NCBI GenBank assembly: GCA_027886175.1
Contig: JAJNNQ010000004.1
Span: 18,023,501-18,087,500 of the forward strand
Length of the DNA: 64,000 nt
Origin: Phylloscopus collybita
Taxonomy: Eukaryota; Chordata; Aves; Passeriformes; Phylloscopidae
Direction of reading: 5' to 3'
Part shown: piece after piece, positions 12,088-27,521 of the stretch
Layout: each line of letters starts with the position of its first letter
Position numbering within the stretch: position 1 is the stretch's first letter
Translations under genes and position numbers: made by a program
Notes under the pieces: generated by a model
Told to the model about the DNA's origin: nothing
Databases searched by the model: none
The model's input: the letters and a program-made list of their open reading frames with translations, nothing else

Positions 12088-14193
12088 CCTTTCTGTAGGG
12101 GCCACCTGTTACCAAGTAATTAGCAAGGCTACTAAAAGTAAGCAAGCAGTTGCTGCTTTTTTCTCCTTGCTAAAGGATAACCACAACTGACACAGGAAAA
12201 TGAGATCTGCGTCCAAATAGAAAACAATATATTTTCCTCTCAGAACAGAATGTGTAACCAATACAAGTTCAAACCCAAAACTTCCCTGGACAAGTCTAAC
12301 TTTTGAAATAGCAGCACTTTTGTCACTTTTTTTTTTTTTTTCTCTGTAAGAGTCCCAAACACAGGCTGATTCCAGAGGAGTTCAGCTCTAATAATGCACA
12401 GAAAAGTCCTGCATTGCCCACAGACAGAACTATTCCATTTGCTATACAATTGCCAATCACAACCCAGCAAGCCCAAAGATCCCCTCATCTCTTCTTTCCA
12501 TGCCTTTTATTTCCTTTTTTACCCCTCTTCCACTGAACCATAGGAGGTATGGAGTTACTTGTTTATTCTAATCTCACTGTCTGGAACTCAGCAGGACTGA
12601 GTGGTGCCAAAGAGGGAATTGTCATTGTCCCCTCTGTTTTTGAAGGAGAGATATGGAAGCTTGTAAATGTGGCCCCAGGTTTTTCATGCTGTAGGTCACA
12701 GCTCAGAAATGTCACAGCCACATTTTCAGCTACCTTTTGGTGTGTAGACAAGTCATTCATGTATGTTTGTAGGCCACATGAGAAAATTTACATGAAAGTT
12801 TAATTTGAGATTTTTGACTAGGACTAACATTTATTGCCTCCTATTCTCAATTTTTAGATACCCCTGAAAATTTTATCTTATGTTCTTCTTCTCTTACAGA
12901 GCACTTACAGTTGGCCAGAACTCGGAATTGGAAGACCCAGAGTGAGTTCTCCAAAGTCAATCATCTCCTTAAATTGAAAAGCCAGGCCCCACTGGAATAT
13001 CACCTGACTCAATGAAATTCCAAACGCAGAAGTCAAAGTAACTCCATAAACCAGAAGACAGTTCAAAGGGATTTTTAATTAGCTCTGTCTCCTAGTTTTG
13101 CTGAGGAGCCCCTGGTTCTAACCCAGGTTCAATCATCTTCTTAGTTTTCTCAGCTGCAGCAGATATTGTGCAATCTCCTCTGGTCCCTGTGAAGCTTTGC
13201 TTTGTCACCACTTAGTGACAAATGTCTCCTCAAGTCATCATACAGATAAAGCATCTCTCAAAATGATACTTCTCAAGATAGGGAAAAAACCAAATTTTGA
13301 TTGAGGAGTTCTTTCAGGTCTGATCTGAGAGCAGAAACAAGCCCCGAATTAAGAACGATACTGGAACTGCAGCAGAATTGACTTCACAGCATGAACAAAT
13401 CAAGTCACTTTTATTTTTTTCATAAGATCATGCATACGGAAAATTAAAAATAATTATGCACTACCTTTGCTATTAAAGAGGATAATAGAATTTGCCTTTA
13501 CTCTTCTGTTCCTCTAAAAAAAAGTCATCAGCCAACATGAACCTAAACTCAGCTCACTGAGGCTCAGGTGGATAAACATTGCTTATTTATGACTCTCTTT
13601 TGCCAAACATATCCAAACCAAGTTTTTATGCCAAATAACTTCAACTGTATATATTTTTCAGACTGCATTTTCTACTGTAAAATATTTCAAATAAAAAATT
13701 GCAAAACATAGTTACCATGAGCTTTGATGAAAAGTCAAAAAAGAGTAAATGCATTTCACAAACTGTGAATGTCACAAAAACAAAAGTGAACGAAGGAAAC
13801 ACTACCATTGATTAACTTCTCAAATTTTCTCAAAACTAGCTTTGCAGGAAGAAGCAATTGTTCACTGAACTGGACAAAGTTCAGTCCAATGCTATTGTCT
13901 TCCTCAAGAAAACAAAGCTATCTTAATATATTTTTTACTTTTAAGACTCCAAATACTGCAAGTTCCTACCAAAGCAGAACACGCCCAAGAGCAGCGCTTG
14001 GAAATGATGATCAGCTGAACACTCAAAGTCTTATTTGTTGAGAAGCTAACATTCCTCATGGCACCACCTACAATAAATTAATTATACTTACAGTTGTAAG
14101 AATTAAGCACACTTAGTGCAGGGATGTTTGCTATTTCAAACACAACAGGAGCCCTCGGAGCACACAGATCCCCAGTTTAAAAATCCGTGGTCA

Positions 14194-14457
<264 letters not shown>

Positions 14458-17400
14458 TCAGCACAACTGAGAGCAGACTTTAGAAAGAAAGAGAACTCAA
14501 AGTGTTGTCATGTTTCCATAATGCTGCCAAATGAGAGCCAGCCACATCTCAGTGCAAGGCTGCTGGCAGTGCAGGTAGCACTGCCTGCTTTGGGGGTGAT
14601 GCTTCATTAGGCAAAACTGATGCCAATCCTACTCTTCCCTTCAACTTTGAGATGTCATCCTGTGCATTACTGATGGCATCTTCAGCATGCAGATAGGCAG
14701 CTGCTGCTGAGTGACGGCTGCATCGCTGCTGGGGTATCTGAAGGCTTTTCTAAAGTGGAAACAGGTCAATCTAATCAATGCATCTGATGACACTGAGCAG
14801 CAGAAAGTTCAATATTGCAGCACAGAGAAAATATTTTCTATGCTGCCTATCAGCTGCATGAGTCACTAAATCTTTGGGAAAAAATTATCTATAAAATCAA
14901 TAGCATGGATGGTGTTCAGGTGACATAAGGAAAGAATGAAGAGGGGATAATCATGCAGTGGAAGTCAATGCTATAACATTTCCTAACAGCTGAATTTTTA
15001 CTACTGTTAAATTTTTTATTTTGCCTTTTTCATATCCAAGCTAACTTGCAGTCTTTAAATTGCTGGACTTTATGGTGCATTATGGAAATCAGGGTAGAAA
15101 AATTACTTCTTTTTATATATTTGAGTCTTTACATTCCTTTGCATTTTAGTCTGTTAATAACAGTTGACAGTAGCATTCAGCAGCATGAGAAATAGAGGTC
15201 AAAGAACTGCAAAGTTACAAAACTATTGATGAATGCCTCTTTCTGTTCCCATATCTTGCTATAACCCAGAGCTAAAATATAGGTTAGACTCAGAAGGTAG
15301 GTGGACATGTCATCCACATCTCTCAGACTCCAAACTAATATAAATTTCCCCATCTGGGAATAGGAATATCATTACTTCATGTAAAAAAAACTACATTGTG
15401 GAAAAAAACTTCTGAGTCACACCAAGTGTAGGAGGTTAAATGCACATTTAAGCTCTCAAATGTTCAAGTTTAAAAGCAGCCTATTAATGAATAAGTTGTT
15501 CTGTCCTAGTTCTCTGTTACATTCAGATTTATTAGACTCAATACAGACCTGATATAAGAGCACACCTAAAACAGTAACTGGTTCAAATTTCTACAAGCTG
15601 GTTATGGGAACAACTGCTTGATACCTTTAAATTATACATCAACCTTACTTAAACCATTTTATGCACACTACACAAAACATCCACAGAATTCTCTCCAGGG
15701 TAAGAGGAAAGGGAGCAGAGCAAGTGCAGGAACCAGCACAGGACTCTGAAATACCAGTTTTAATTACATTCCATCTAAAAGCCTTAAACAACTGAGCTCC
15801 TGCAAAACAAATAAGCAAATTAGCTTCTCTCAATTCCCACTCACATACAAGGCCAGAATTTTCTCTAAACTGTACAACATAATTGTTTTTCTTGGTGCTC
15901 CTTATCCTGCCCATGCTTATTCATTGATTTGTTGTTGGCTCTGTATTAAATTTACCTTCAAAATCAAAGTCTGTGAATACACTTCATCCAAATTAATACA
16001 TGTCAAGTTGGTCTGAAACATTTAATGGCAGTGACTGCAGACCCAGAGCTAGTTAATATCTTAGAATATTTAATGTGTAGAAAAATTACAATATTTTTCG
16101 ATCTTCATTAAAAGTAAGAGTTGGCAGAGTTTATTAAAAAAGACAAAAATCCTTCAATACTTCATGAATGTTTATTGCAGCCTTCCACTTTTTTTGCTGA
16201 GTGAGCTGCTCTACCTGCTAATTACTGCAACTGCCAGAACCCAGCCTGGTTTTGGGACGCCAGAATATACAACATAAAACACATTATTAAGGAAGCTGTA
16301 GGACAGAGTGATAAGATTTTTAACTCCTCAAAGTAAAATTCATGCAAGGTCTGATCTCAGCAGTGCATCTTAATCATAAGTCTTCAGGTGGTTAAGTGGG
16401 AACTGGACATAGAACTGCATTTTCAGGGAGCCTTGATTAAAATTGATAAATAAAATTAAAGAGAAATTTTAGTCTTTCCCTACAGCTCTTGCTGCAGTTC
16501 TTCACACAGTACCAGCTACCTCCTCCATTTGTCTTTTTTATAGCACCCACAGCAATTTATAGACACAAATAAGAAACAAAGACAGAAATTGCCAGAAGTC
16601 TGGAAAGTAAAAACTTATTTCCAACATTTCTGTCAGCAGAAATAAAATACATAATCATTATTTTTCTTTTAGATGTCTTTCCTTGTACACAAGGACACGA
16701 GTTTCATCTGGAACAAGTAATTTTCTTCCTCATTGTTTCTTCTCCAAGTTGGCCCTAAGCATTTAAGAAAGAGCAAATGTGTGGAGACATGCAAAAAAAA
16801 AAAATTGGCAATTTACTTTGATTGGCCTTAGCAAAGAGCCAGATTCACTACAGGTATTAAAGAGGACTACAAAGGCTAAAGGATTCTCAGTCTTTAATTG
16901 ATGTGTTAACTATGAGCCCCATTTGTTTTAATTTGGATTTGACACTAATTCTATTGCAGCTTTGGTTTCGAGATCCAGACTGTGTGGGGATGTTTTTAGG
17001 AGGTTACAGAAATACTCATGGCTCCCGCAGGTCCTAGGGTTTAGACCAGTGCTACCCAATAAATTTGGCCATTATACTGTTATATTTGGGGCTCATATTA
17101 TTTTAATGATAATAATAAAGACAAAAATAACTTTCTTCTTCCCTAGAAGAACATTATTCCTCCTTGCACTGCTGGAGAGACTCAACATGCAGAAGATTTG
17201 GAATAATAAAATCAGCTGAAATAACTGAATGAGTGTGTAACTTCACAAGCCAGCCAGGAGCTCTTCAGGGAAAGCCCAAGAGCTTCAGTCTAGAGAGGTG
17301 ACCAAAGAAACAACAAAGAGCCAGCATGATAAAAACCCAAGATCCCGTGTTTCCAGCAGCAGTGGTGCACCAGCCTGAGTACAGCACTCACAGAACAGAA

Positions 17401-18937
17401 ATCACAACTGGAAACGGCCTTCATCTAACCGGGGATGTGGATTCCAACATCAAATGCCTGAGGCAACACAATTTCTTTAGACTGCAGAAAGCAGCCACTG
17501 AAAGGATGTAAGGCAAGCTCCTCCTGTGCTTTGGAAATTGGGCAGTCCCAGCAGAGCAAACTCATCCCAACAGAAACCTTCCCAAGGGCTGGAAGGCTGA
17601 GGAACAGCAGCACAGCATCAAGGCTGTCACTGCAAATATCCTGGCAATCAAATCTGCCCATGCTGGGACCTCTTTCAGAGCTTTAGGTGAGATTTGTCAG
17701 GCAACAATATTGACCAAAAGGTTTCTAAATCCAGCTTAAGGGTGATATTTCAGAAGGTACCATCTGCTGGAATAACTTGGGACTACAGAAACTGCTCTTC
17801 ACATGAAGCCTCAGGGCTCAGCCAAGCATAGTCCACCTCCAATAAATCTGCTTTCCTCAGTTCAGGTCCACAGCTGGGAACATGCTCTTGTTTCTGGAGT
17901 GTTTTGCTGCTCTCCCTTTTTGCTGTCTACACTGATTACTTCAGCAGTACCCACATATTTTGCTGGTACATTTTTATTTTCTAGTATTTTCCACATGCAC
18001 TTGCAAAACATCTTGTACTCATTATTACAAATACACTGATTGCAAAGTTAGTAAGTTAATAATACTGATCTAAGTTAATAAGAAGTGTCGATATTGCACA
18101 GCCATTTGGGCAAAGGTTTACAGGAATTTTACAGGGAATTTTTCATAAATCTGGGCCCTTACTGAAAGAGTCCAGTCAAATACTACATTAGGTAACAAAG
18201 GCTGCCTCCTGCTGCTCCAAAGGGTTTTAATATTATGCTTCTATTCACGTCTTGCACTACCCTGTTTTGCTTTGAACTTTCAAGCACTTTTCAAAGTCTA
18301 ATGTGCGTCCTGTAGAAACTTTTAAACGAGACTCTTTATTCATAACCAGTACCAGAATTTTTAATTGCAATATATTCACTTAAAAAGGTCAGCTTTCAAT
18401 GTCTTTGGGAAAGCGTGTTTTTGTGTTCTCCTCATATATTTGCATTTTATTCATTTGCTAAATTCATTTTGCATGCATAATAAATATCTCCAGGAAGCAG
18501 TCCTGCTCTGCAGTTTGCAGCAGAGTGGTGTCTCGTGATTCTTACTTACTTTTTAATTAAAGGAGAACAAGTTAGGACAGTGTGACTGAGAAGTGAACCC
18601 CAAGCTCATGTCAGTTTACAAAACAAGGCAAACCCTTGCTTACACACCAATTAAGAATACTGTTGATGATAACCTGACCTCAGGATTAAATAAATTAATA
18701 GGAGGAGAGAAAAGAAGTGCTTCGTTGTCGAGGCAGCCTATTGAAAGCAATGACTGAAATGTGCATTTTTTTATTTATTGGGAAAAAAATGTCCCAAAGG
18801 TAAAGGTCTGTTGTGGCTTCATTGAGATGCCCCTGGAGCCTCTTCCTGCAAGGACCACACTTAAAATTGGCTGTAATGTGGAACAAATGGGAAGAGACTA
18901 TCTCTGTGGGGGAAGAAAAAGATTGTGCAGCCCACCA

Positions 18938-18996
18938 TTAAAAACCCAAAAAACAAACCAACCAAAAAAACCTCCCAAAAAACAAAACAAAAAACC
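18938..18996. repeat. A/C-rich low-complexity stretch
   Basis: A mosaic of A runs with AAC, CCAACC and CCTCCC interruptions. It resembles in miniature the tract at 24945-25266. Confidence 0.75.
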
Positions 18997-21165
18997 CATG
19001 TGATACCTCACTAATTAGTGTAAATAAAGTTCTGCTGCAGTTTCAAGGCTACATTTAAGCTACAGTACTAAGCTACTTTTAATTTCTGTGATGAGCAGAT
19101 ATGTAAAGCAGAACAAAGTCATCGAGGCTTTTATCATGGTTAATAATTTCCCTTAAAAAGTTCCTTACAACTGAACAACTGCTCTAACATTTCTGGGAAA
19201 AAAAGGAGTTTTGGGAACACATTTTGAGGAAAGAGGAGTTCTTACACATTCTTGATGACTTTTCACTTTTTTTTTTTTTTTTAATATTGGTGATAATTTT
19301 GACTGGGATGGAGTTAATTTTCTTCACAGCAGCTGGTGTGGGACTGTGTTTTGGAACTGGAAACAGTGTTGATAATTCAGGGGGTTTTTTTCTTATCACT
19401 GAGCAGCCCTCACACAGAGCCCAAGGCTTTTTCTGCTCCTCACCCCGTCCCACCCTGGTTCCTGAACCAGCCTTACACTAAAGCTGATCAATAATTATTT
19501 TGGAAATGCTTTTTAACATTGCAAATTCTACAAAATATCAACTGTTATATAGCAGGTACATTGAGATAATCAAAATTATGGCTACTTTAAAAATTAGTAA
19601 CAATACCTGCTTTTTGAAACACAAATATAATTTCTCTAAGGCTGAATTTGCATAGGAAAGTCCCTAAAGTTACTACTTGTTACTGTTCAGTAAATAGTCC
19701 CCAAGAAACCTACTTTTAAGAGAAAAGAACCCATTTCTTCCCTGTAATTATCCAAATCACAGATTTGTCCTTCTAATAATTTTTCCCCCCGATAAACTCA
19801 ATCAGAAGGTACCATATGGGCCATCTTCATTATCAAACCCAAATTTTCCTAGAGCAAAACACTTAAAGGTGAGATTCAATTTCAAGCTGTAATTTCTTTC
19901 TAACTTTCTGTCCATAGCCACATCTATTTGCATTTCTCCTGAGCTATTTCTGACCCATTAAGCAGCAGTTCAGAAATTCTGACATTCAGAAAAGCCATTC
20001 TCAAGATGGCTTTCAAGTCCTGCACAAAGATCTTACAAATTTTTTTAGCAGTTCCTGCAGAATTGCTTTGAAGGGGAAAACTCAAACCTCATCCTGGTTC
20101 TATAGATGCTCACCTTTAAGCATAATGCAAAGCTCAATCTATTTCTTGTTCTGTGAATATCAGGTTTCAGGAGGTGTGCAGCATATTCAAACAGACCATC
20201 GACATCAATATGAAAAATAATGACTTCCCAAAGGAATTTGAACATTTGCCTCATTGACATCCAGCACCACAAACTAATCATCTTTAAAATGGAAATAAGA
20301 CCCAAGTTTTACCACTCCAGGTAGCCCATGCAATCACCAGCCAATACAGAAATTCAAAAAGACATTTACAAAACAACATGTAACTCGTAATCAGCTTCGT
20401 ATGGATTTCTGTTTATGCTAAAGGACGTGGAAAGAAGACAAACGAACCAGAAAAGCACAGAATCATCAGAAAACTGCAGCAAAAGCAACCTCTGGAATGA
20501 CAGCCTGCCCCAGTGAAATGAAACACCAGCTCAAGGATACACAGCAGAACTCCTGCTCACACTAGAACACACCAGCCTGAACAAAAGACAAATCTTATAT
20601 GGGGGTACTTGGAAAGGGAAAGAAGGAATATCTGTCAACCCTCCAGCACAGAGCTTCACTTGCATTATCTTCATTAGGGGAGAATGTTAATATGTCTTCA
20701 AAACAATTAATTCAATCCTAATTGGGACTGAGGAAGCTCATTCTATCTTTTATCCGAATACTGGTGGTTAAAGGTGATTTTAATTGCCACAGTAATCAGA
20801 TATAATGAAGAGCAAAACTGTTTCTGATTAAATAACATTTGCATCAGAATTGCTGTTAGACACTTTGTAGCTCCCAGGAAGCTGAATTCCCCAATTCTTT
20901 TTCTCTTTTTACTTCACACATGCACACAGAAGCAATGCTGAAAGAATTTTGCAGATGTTGAATCAGATGGAAGTCAGGGAAAGCTTCTCCTCCAAATTCA
21001 TCTCCCATAAGGAGAAAAGATTGTTCATGATTTGAAGTGTGAAACTTCAGATCTGTAGGTGTGTGCATAAGGCACAAACCTTTCTGTGCCTCACCAGGAA
21101 ACCCGGACTTTTCACCTAATGCTAACAATCTTAATACCTTTTTGGAACATTCATTTCTATCAAGT

Positions 21166-21207
21166 TTTATATATTTATACATACATACATACATACATAT
21201 ATATATT
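21166..21207. repeat. (TA)n/(CATA)n microsatellite
   Basis: A TA-rich stretch running into about five CATA units and then TATATA. Ordinary intronic microsatellite. Confidence 0.88.
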
Positions 21208-23573
21208 TGCATTTATCTTTACATATTTTGAAATGTTCAGCAGGTTTTTCATCATCTTACATGCAGTGTTTATGTGGCAGCTCAGTTACACAAAGCACAA
21301 AGCCACCAAACTGGGTGAAGTGATCTTCAAAATACTGAAAAAGTCTGAGCTACTTCATCACTAGGAAATATTCAGAACAATTCTTGGTTCTGGCCACATT
21401 GAGGTTTTGTACAGTTACACCAAGAAACAGATATTAACTTTAAGTTGATTAATTATAACTAACCTAATCTGGATTCTCCTATGAACACCAAAAAGTGGTC
21501 ACTGAAGAGTCAGAAAACAGGAAAGATACTTATTATAGAACTACACAGGAAGCTGGAAAATGCAGGAACCCAACTGCTTTGACCTCAAAGGCTGCAGCAC
21601 TGAGATCAAATTTGACTCGGGGAGATCCAGAGAAAGAGCTGAGAGAGAGTGAGGTTAAAACAAGCCTTTGGGTGAAAATCACCTTGTCAAAGTGACAGCT
21701 TGAGAGGATATCTGCCTCCTTCCTCTAAGTCTGCTGTGTCACATTCACTCAAACAAATTTACAAACTATTTATATAAGCAGCAATGCGCACACAGAAGTA
21801 GCTGCATCAAGAAAAAAAAATTAGTTATTTGGCAAAAGCAGTCAATTGAATATCAATGTCATGGAATCCAGTGGGGATGGAGGTTTAGCCCTCCTCCTAC
21901 CACAGCAGCAGAGTTGTAAGATGTGAAACGTATATTTTAAAACATTTACAAACTGGAAAAAATATTTTGGAAGTGTTAAACTAACTTTGTGTCACAGGTT
22001 TACAAACATTAGTTATTTAAATGTCAGTTTTGGTGCACTGGGCCATGTAAAGATATTCATATATTTGCATTTTCCTTAAGAGAGGACTACAATGCAAAAT
22101 AAACCTTTAGTTGTATCATTTAGTAGGAAAATACTTTCATGATGGAAAGCAAAATGCTGTCAGTGTAGTGAGGCATCTGTGCCACTGCTGAGAGTGGTGT
22201 CCACTCACCTGCTTGAAAAGTGAAGGGATGCAGAAAATGGAAGGTGTGCTCTCAGGACTGAGCTGAGGCAATTCTACGAGTTGTAACTTTAAACTGAGAT
22301 CTCCAGACCTTAAACACAGCCCAAGTCACTGACAATAGCAGCCAAGTGAGCTTTCCACACTTTTCAACAGCTCACCAAACATTCTGGCATGCATTGTCTC
22401 CAGTGGTAGTTCAAATAAACTCTCTCAACCACTCTGGCAGAGGGAGGGATGAAGGGATATTTTGCTGGTTCTTATCCCACTCACAGAAAAGTGCCTGTTC
22501 ATATTACCAAGGATTTTTTTTTGGCAGGTGGCAGATATTAAAGAAATATTCATTGTATGCTGAAAGAATGAGTTAGAAAAGTCTTATTAGAAACCTTCAC
22601 TAGTTAAACTTCACAAAGAAAAGAAAATGTATTTATACATCCCCTGTGTTTAAATTTTACATTTTGTTTATAGCTACACTGAAATTAGACTCATCTTTAA
22701 ATGATCTGATAATAAAGTTTGTCATCTATAGAAAAGAATTTCTGCTACAGAACATTCCAGGCAGTGGCAGTGCCAGTTCAAGCAAGGCCAAAAACAACAG
22801 GATTTGTGGTACCATTGCAGCATTTTTCCCTGTTAAATGGATAACAAGGACAGGTGTTTTTATAGCTGGGTCAGATTATCAGATTAACACAAACTCATGG
22901 AAACTGAACAAAAAACTGCAAGTAATCTCTTCCCTAAATCCAGTTTTACCTCTACTTGTCTTCTGGAGTCAGGTAAAGAATAAAGCCTCTATTTTACAAC
23001 CTTCTGGAAATCTGCACAGCATCAATATTGAGCTCACCCCATTCCTTCTGCTTTCTTACCTTCCTCTCTGTCAGAGAGGTCTCATGTGAAATACAATATT
23101 CTCCCAGCTGACAAGATCAACATATTGCTTTTTATCATGCTGAAATGTCACTGTGTACTGAGGCTCCAAGCTCAACTAGATTTTCCAGCTCCCAACAGGA
23201 CTACTGGGAGAACATCCATTCTAAACAGAGCCCCCCAAGCCCAAAAAGAAAGACATTAATTGCCACAATACTTTGATTATAGAGATGTTTACAGAATGAA
23301 ATTAACAACAAAGCAAGGAAGACACTTCTTCTTGAAGTCAATCCGTAAGAAAAAAAAAATCAATTAAGTGCTACAAATGAAAAAAAAGCCAATAATTCAC
23401 AACAAAATGCCTTGAAAGGAGCATTGTACACATTAACTGGCAGAAATGGAATAAAGACATGACCAGGTAGGCTGAAACAAACAGAATTTTCCATTTCGGA
23501 AAGTGAACTTTTTTCAGCTTTCACAACTGCTGGCAAGTATTTTTTGTATTGATCAGAAACAGCCTTCAGTTTA

Positions 23574-23939
<366 letters not shown>

Positions 23940-24782
23940 TCACTTGCACATGTGAGCATTATTGATCCCAGAAATGGAAACTGAAATAGCTTTGCATTTA
24001 TGCTGAAGGAAGAAAGAATTTTTTTCAACAGCAACATGTTTGATGTTTTTCCCTATTAAGATTACAAGTCTACCTTAAGCCTGTGCTGTGCTCTTAGGAG
24101 GGATAAGTGGGGAGAAAGCCAAGTTTGCACTATGATGGAAGTTTAACTACAAGTGGCTGAAAATCAGGTGCTAGAATTTAAGTAAGATTCATCAATTTTT
24201 TTTTTGTTGAAATAGCCAGTCTAGATGACTAAAATACAGAAAAACACAGAAGAAATGGAAAATAGTCAAATTTTTAGATTACGACTAAAAAGTCTCTGAG
24301 CTAACAGGTTATACAAATCAGCAAATTAAAAATCCAAGACTCCCAAATGCTTCCAAGTACAGAATACTCATTCAAGCAGGGGGCAGCATCTTTCAGTGTG
24401 GCATTGCAGGAGTTTCCTAAGGTAAAACACCACATTTCACCCCTGGTTTGCAGAGACTCCAGATACCAGGTACTCAATTCAAACTGCACCAAGAACTGCA
24501 CTCACTGCCCCATCACAGAGCACCAGAAACATCTGAAACACCTTTCAGAAAAAAAACAGAACTAGAGGGCAAACTCAATGTCTTATCCCTTTTGGCTTTG
24601 GGCAGTTCTATTGCTGAGTGTTCAGAGATTTCTTTTTACTGCAGCTTCCCAGGCTGTAATGGAAGGAAATGCCCCCAGTCTTAGGAGAGAAAGCAAATAT
24701 GAAATGTCATGGTTGCACTGGTAGCTCACTAGCCTTTAGCGATTAGATCATGGATTCTGTCACATTTTCTACCCAGGAATCT

Positions 24783-24820
24783 ACAGCAGACTGAACTAAA
24801 CAGTCTGCTGTGAACTAAAC
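24783..24820. repeat. Perfect 10-bp stem with duplicated 9-bp spacer
   Basis: acagcagact and its exact reverse complement agtctgctgt are separated by gaactaaac, and gaactaaac is repeated immediately after the second arm. This is a small cruciform- or hairpin-capable sequence that probably arose by a local template-switch or tandem duplication. No gene function is implied. Confidence 0.75.
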
Positions 24821-24944
24821 AGGCTCTAAAGTTATTTTATTTGGAAATTCTTTTGGAGCCAAAATGAGTGAGTTTTATCTGAAGGAAGATTTTCTGGAAA
24901 TTCAGACTGCACTTCATAAAATACAATGGATAACAATGGTGATT

Positions 24945-24967
24945 AAAAAAACCCCCAAAAAACCCCC

Positions 24968-24999
<32 letters not shown>

Positions 25000-25266
25000 A
25001 AACCAAAAAAAAAAACACCAAAAAAACACAACAAAACAAAACAAAACAAACCCCCACCAAAACAAAAAAAACCCAAAAACAAAAACCAAAAAAAAACCTC
25101 CCAAAAAAAACAAAAACCAACAAAAAAACCCCAAAAAACAACCTCCCAAAAAAACCAAACAAACAAACCCCCCCAAAAAACCAAACAAACAAACAAACAA
25201 ACAAAAAAAAAAACCACTCCAAAACAAAAAAAAACCCACCACAAAAAACCCACAAAAACCCCAAAA
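24945..25266. repeat. A/C-only low-complexity tract with a C21 run
   Basis: Over 322 bases the plus strand contains no G and only a handful of T. It is a mosaic of A runs, C runs, CAAA units (including a perfect CAAA repeat near 25184-25204) and a 21-base C run near 24969-24989. On the transcribed (minus) sense this is a T/G tract with long G runs. The long open frames across it on both strands are artefacts of composition, giving only Lys/Pro/Thr or Phe/Gly/Val/Leu/Trp-type residues. Confidence 0.92.
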
Positions 25267-27502
25267 GCCATTCAAAATAAAAGTTTTGTTCTTGAAGAAC
25301 AGAAAGGTAATAAAATGCTGCTAACTCTGTGAGAGTACCCCTTTTATCTATCTACACCCATCCACCACCTGGAATGTGCCTGCTTGTTATTACCTTCCAT
25401 CAGGCAGTTGGAGTCTCAACCATTCTGTATTTGTTATGTCATTTACTGCTATACATTTAGTCAGAGTTAGATGAAAGCTGGAAATAAATCATTGGCAAGA
25501 ACATACTCCCACCTGCTATCAAAGTCAGTGCAGAAAGCAAAATAAATCTATACTCATCTATATTTATAAACATACTTCATATTTGAATTGATATTGCTAA
25601 CAAATTTGATCACAGTTTCTCAAAACTGACTGATGATTAATGTAAATAAAGAGAATTTTGACTGAGGTGTACAGTAGTTTCTACAGCATTTGCTCTGCCT
25701 GAATTACATCAAGGGTTTCAGTTTCATTTTCTACAGTTCTACTGCAAAGGGTTCTTTTTCTCTCTCATGGCATGCTTTTATACTCCCCCAGACCTTTTTC
25801 TCTTCCAAGCATTTGAGTTGCAGTAGATTTCTTCTAATACAGAACAGTGTTATTCCAGATTAACAGGTTTTTTTCCAACTATCAAATGCCAGTGATCCCC
25901 TTTCTGTGTAGTTTTACAGGCTAAATTACCTCAAAAGGTAAAGATCAGTTTTCAAGACTGAAAAAAATAGCTCTGTAATTGGCACTGCTTTTAAAAGAGG
26001 GAACAAAAATCAGCAGTTTTCTTATTGAAATATAATTCCAAAGTGACAAAGAACTGTTCATAGGGATCTACTATACAACTAAATTTATTCTCCAATTAAA
26101 ACTAAACTAATCTAAGAGTTATAAATCAGACAAAGAGGCAATCCTCTGGTAAGAATAAAAGCCTTCTCAACAGCTTTAGAACACATTCTGTAAAGTACTC
26201 ATCTAGATGCTGTCTTCTGAATACATGTAAGTGCATGCAAAAAGGGAAACAATTTTTGACTGAATCTCAGCAGACAGAAATATTTAAATGCATAAAACCC
26301 TTTTATTGATATGCTTTTCATGACCCTCTGTTATTTTGGTTGGTGCATAAGGGCAAGCAGTTTTGCTAATTCAATAGCAAATTAGAAGTTAGAGAAAGTT
26401 GGAGTGTGGGTTTGCTTTGTTATCATAAAACCAAAACCGAATTATTGTCTCTCCTAGCAGAGAAATAGATTCAGCAAGGAATATTATCTCTTTTTAAGTG
26501 AGTTAGTTGAAGAAGCACATAGTTTGATGTTCCCCCTTGTGTTTATTAGGATTCACTGAATTGCAGCTCTGGTATTCAGCACTGCCAGTTTACAGCTTGC
26601 CTTCCTTAAGAAGCAAATAAAAAATTAATGCATCTCTTGCATTCTGTACATATCTTAAGTTTTGACAGACAAACATATTCACACATCGACACGGTTGTAA
26701 ATAGACTCTCGAAGGTAAATTATTAAAAACAAGAAGAAAGAAAACAAACTGTAATGCACAAATCTCCCTGGATATTAAAGAGATGCAGCTGGCTACAAAG
26801 CGGTCATGCACCAATAATGAGGGCTGCCTGTGATCCCTCAGGCCTTCCCCCAAATTTGCCTTGCAACTGCAAAATATGTCAGCTGAAGTTCCAGCAAAAT
26901 AATCTTCTTCAGTCATAAATCATTAGGAATGACAAACTCAGATTAACTGGAAGTTAATCTACAGAAATTCAGAGAGTTAAAACATAGCAGACTGAGCAAT
27001 CAGTTTCCATGTAAAAGGAAGATCTTTCATGGGTGTTCCTTGGAGGATAACACATTTAAATACATTGTTATCCCTGTGAAAATAATGGAAAAGAGATGTA
27101 AGGAGCTGGTATTAAACAAGAGCAGACAAATTGAATTTCCTGCTGGGTGGCCATGGAGCAGTGAGCAGAGAGGATGAGGTTTGGGACATCAGGGCCACCC
27201 CAGTGGCACAAATGTCCCGGGCTTGCCAGGACAGATTAAGGGCTTGGCAAATGGATCTGCTGCTGCCTGAGCAGGGAGGGAGAGGGGTTTGCTGCTGGCA
27301 TGTAAAAACACTTCAAACTGTCCAGGCAGAAGGGGTTTGCAGTGTTCACTAAACCAAATTTAACACTCCCAATGAAAAGCTGCATGCTATCACTCAATTA
27401 CTCGACTGTGTAAGTTGGAATCATTATTAAACAGCCCTTGAGTGGACAGGTTTGGGACTGCTTTTTCCAGCTCCCCTAAATCAACATTTGGATAGCAGAA
27501 TA

Positions 27503-27521
27503 AACACACACACACACACAC
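27503..27521. repeat. (CA)n microsatellite
   Basis: About nine perfect AC dinucleotides in a DIAPH2 intron, an ordinary dinucleotide repeat that may be polymorphic. Confidence 0.9.

Noticed and set aside
22646..23089. 147-codon plus-strand open frame
   Set aside because: No recognisable domain, AT-rich composition, intronic position antisense to DIAPH2, and no splice or promoter context. Best explained as chance.
24837..25280. Overlapping 110 to 144-codon open frames on both strands
   Set aside because: They cover the A/C-only tract. Absence of stops follows from base composition and the translations are low complexity.
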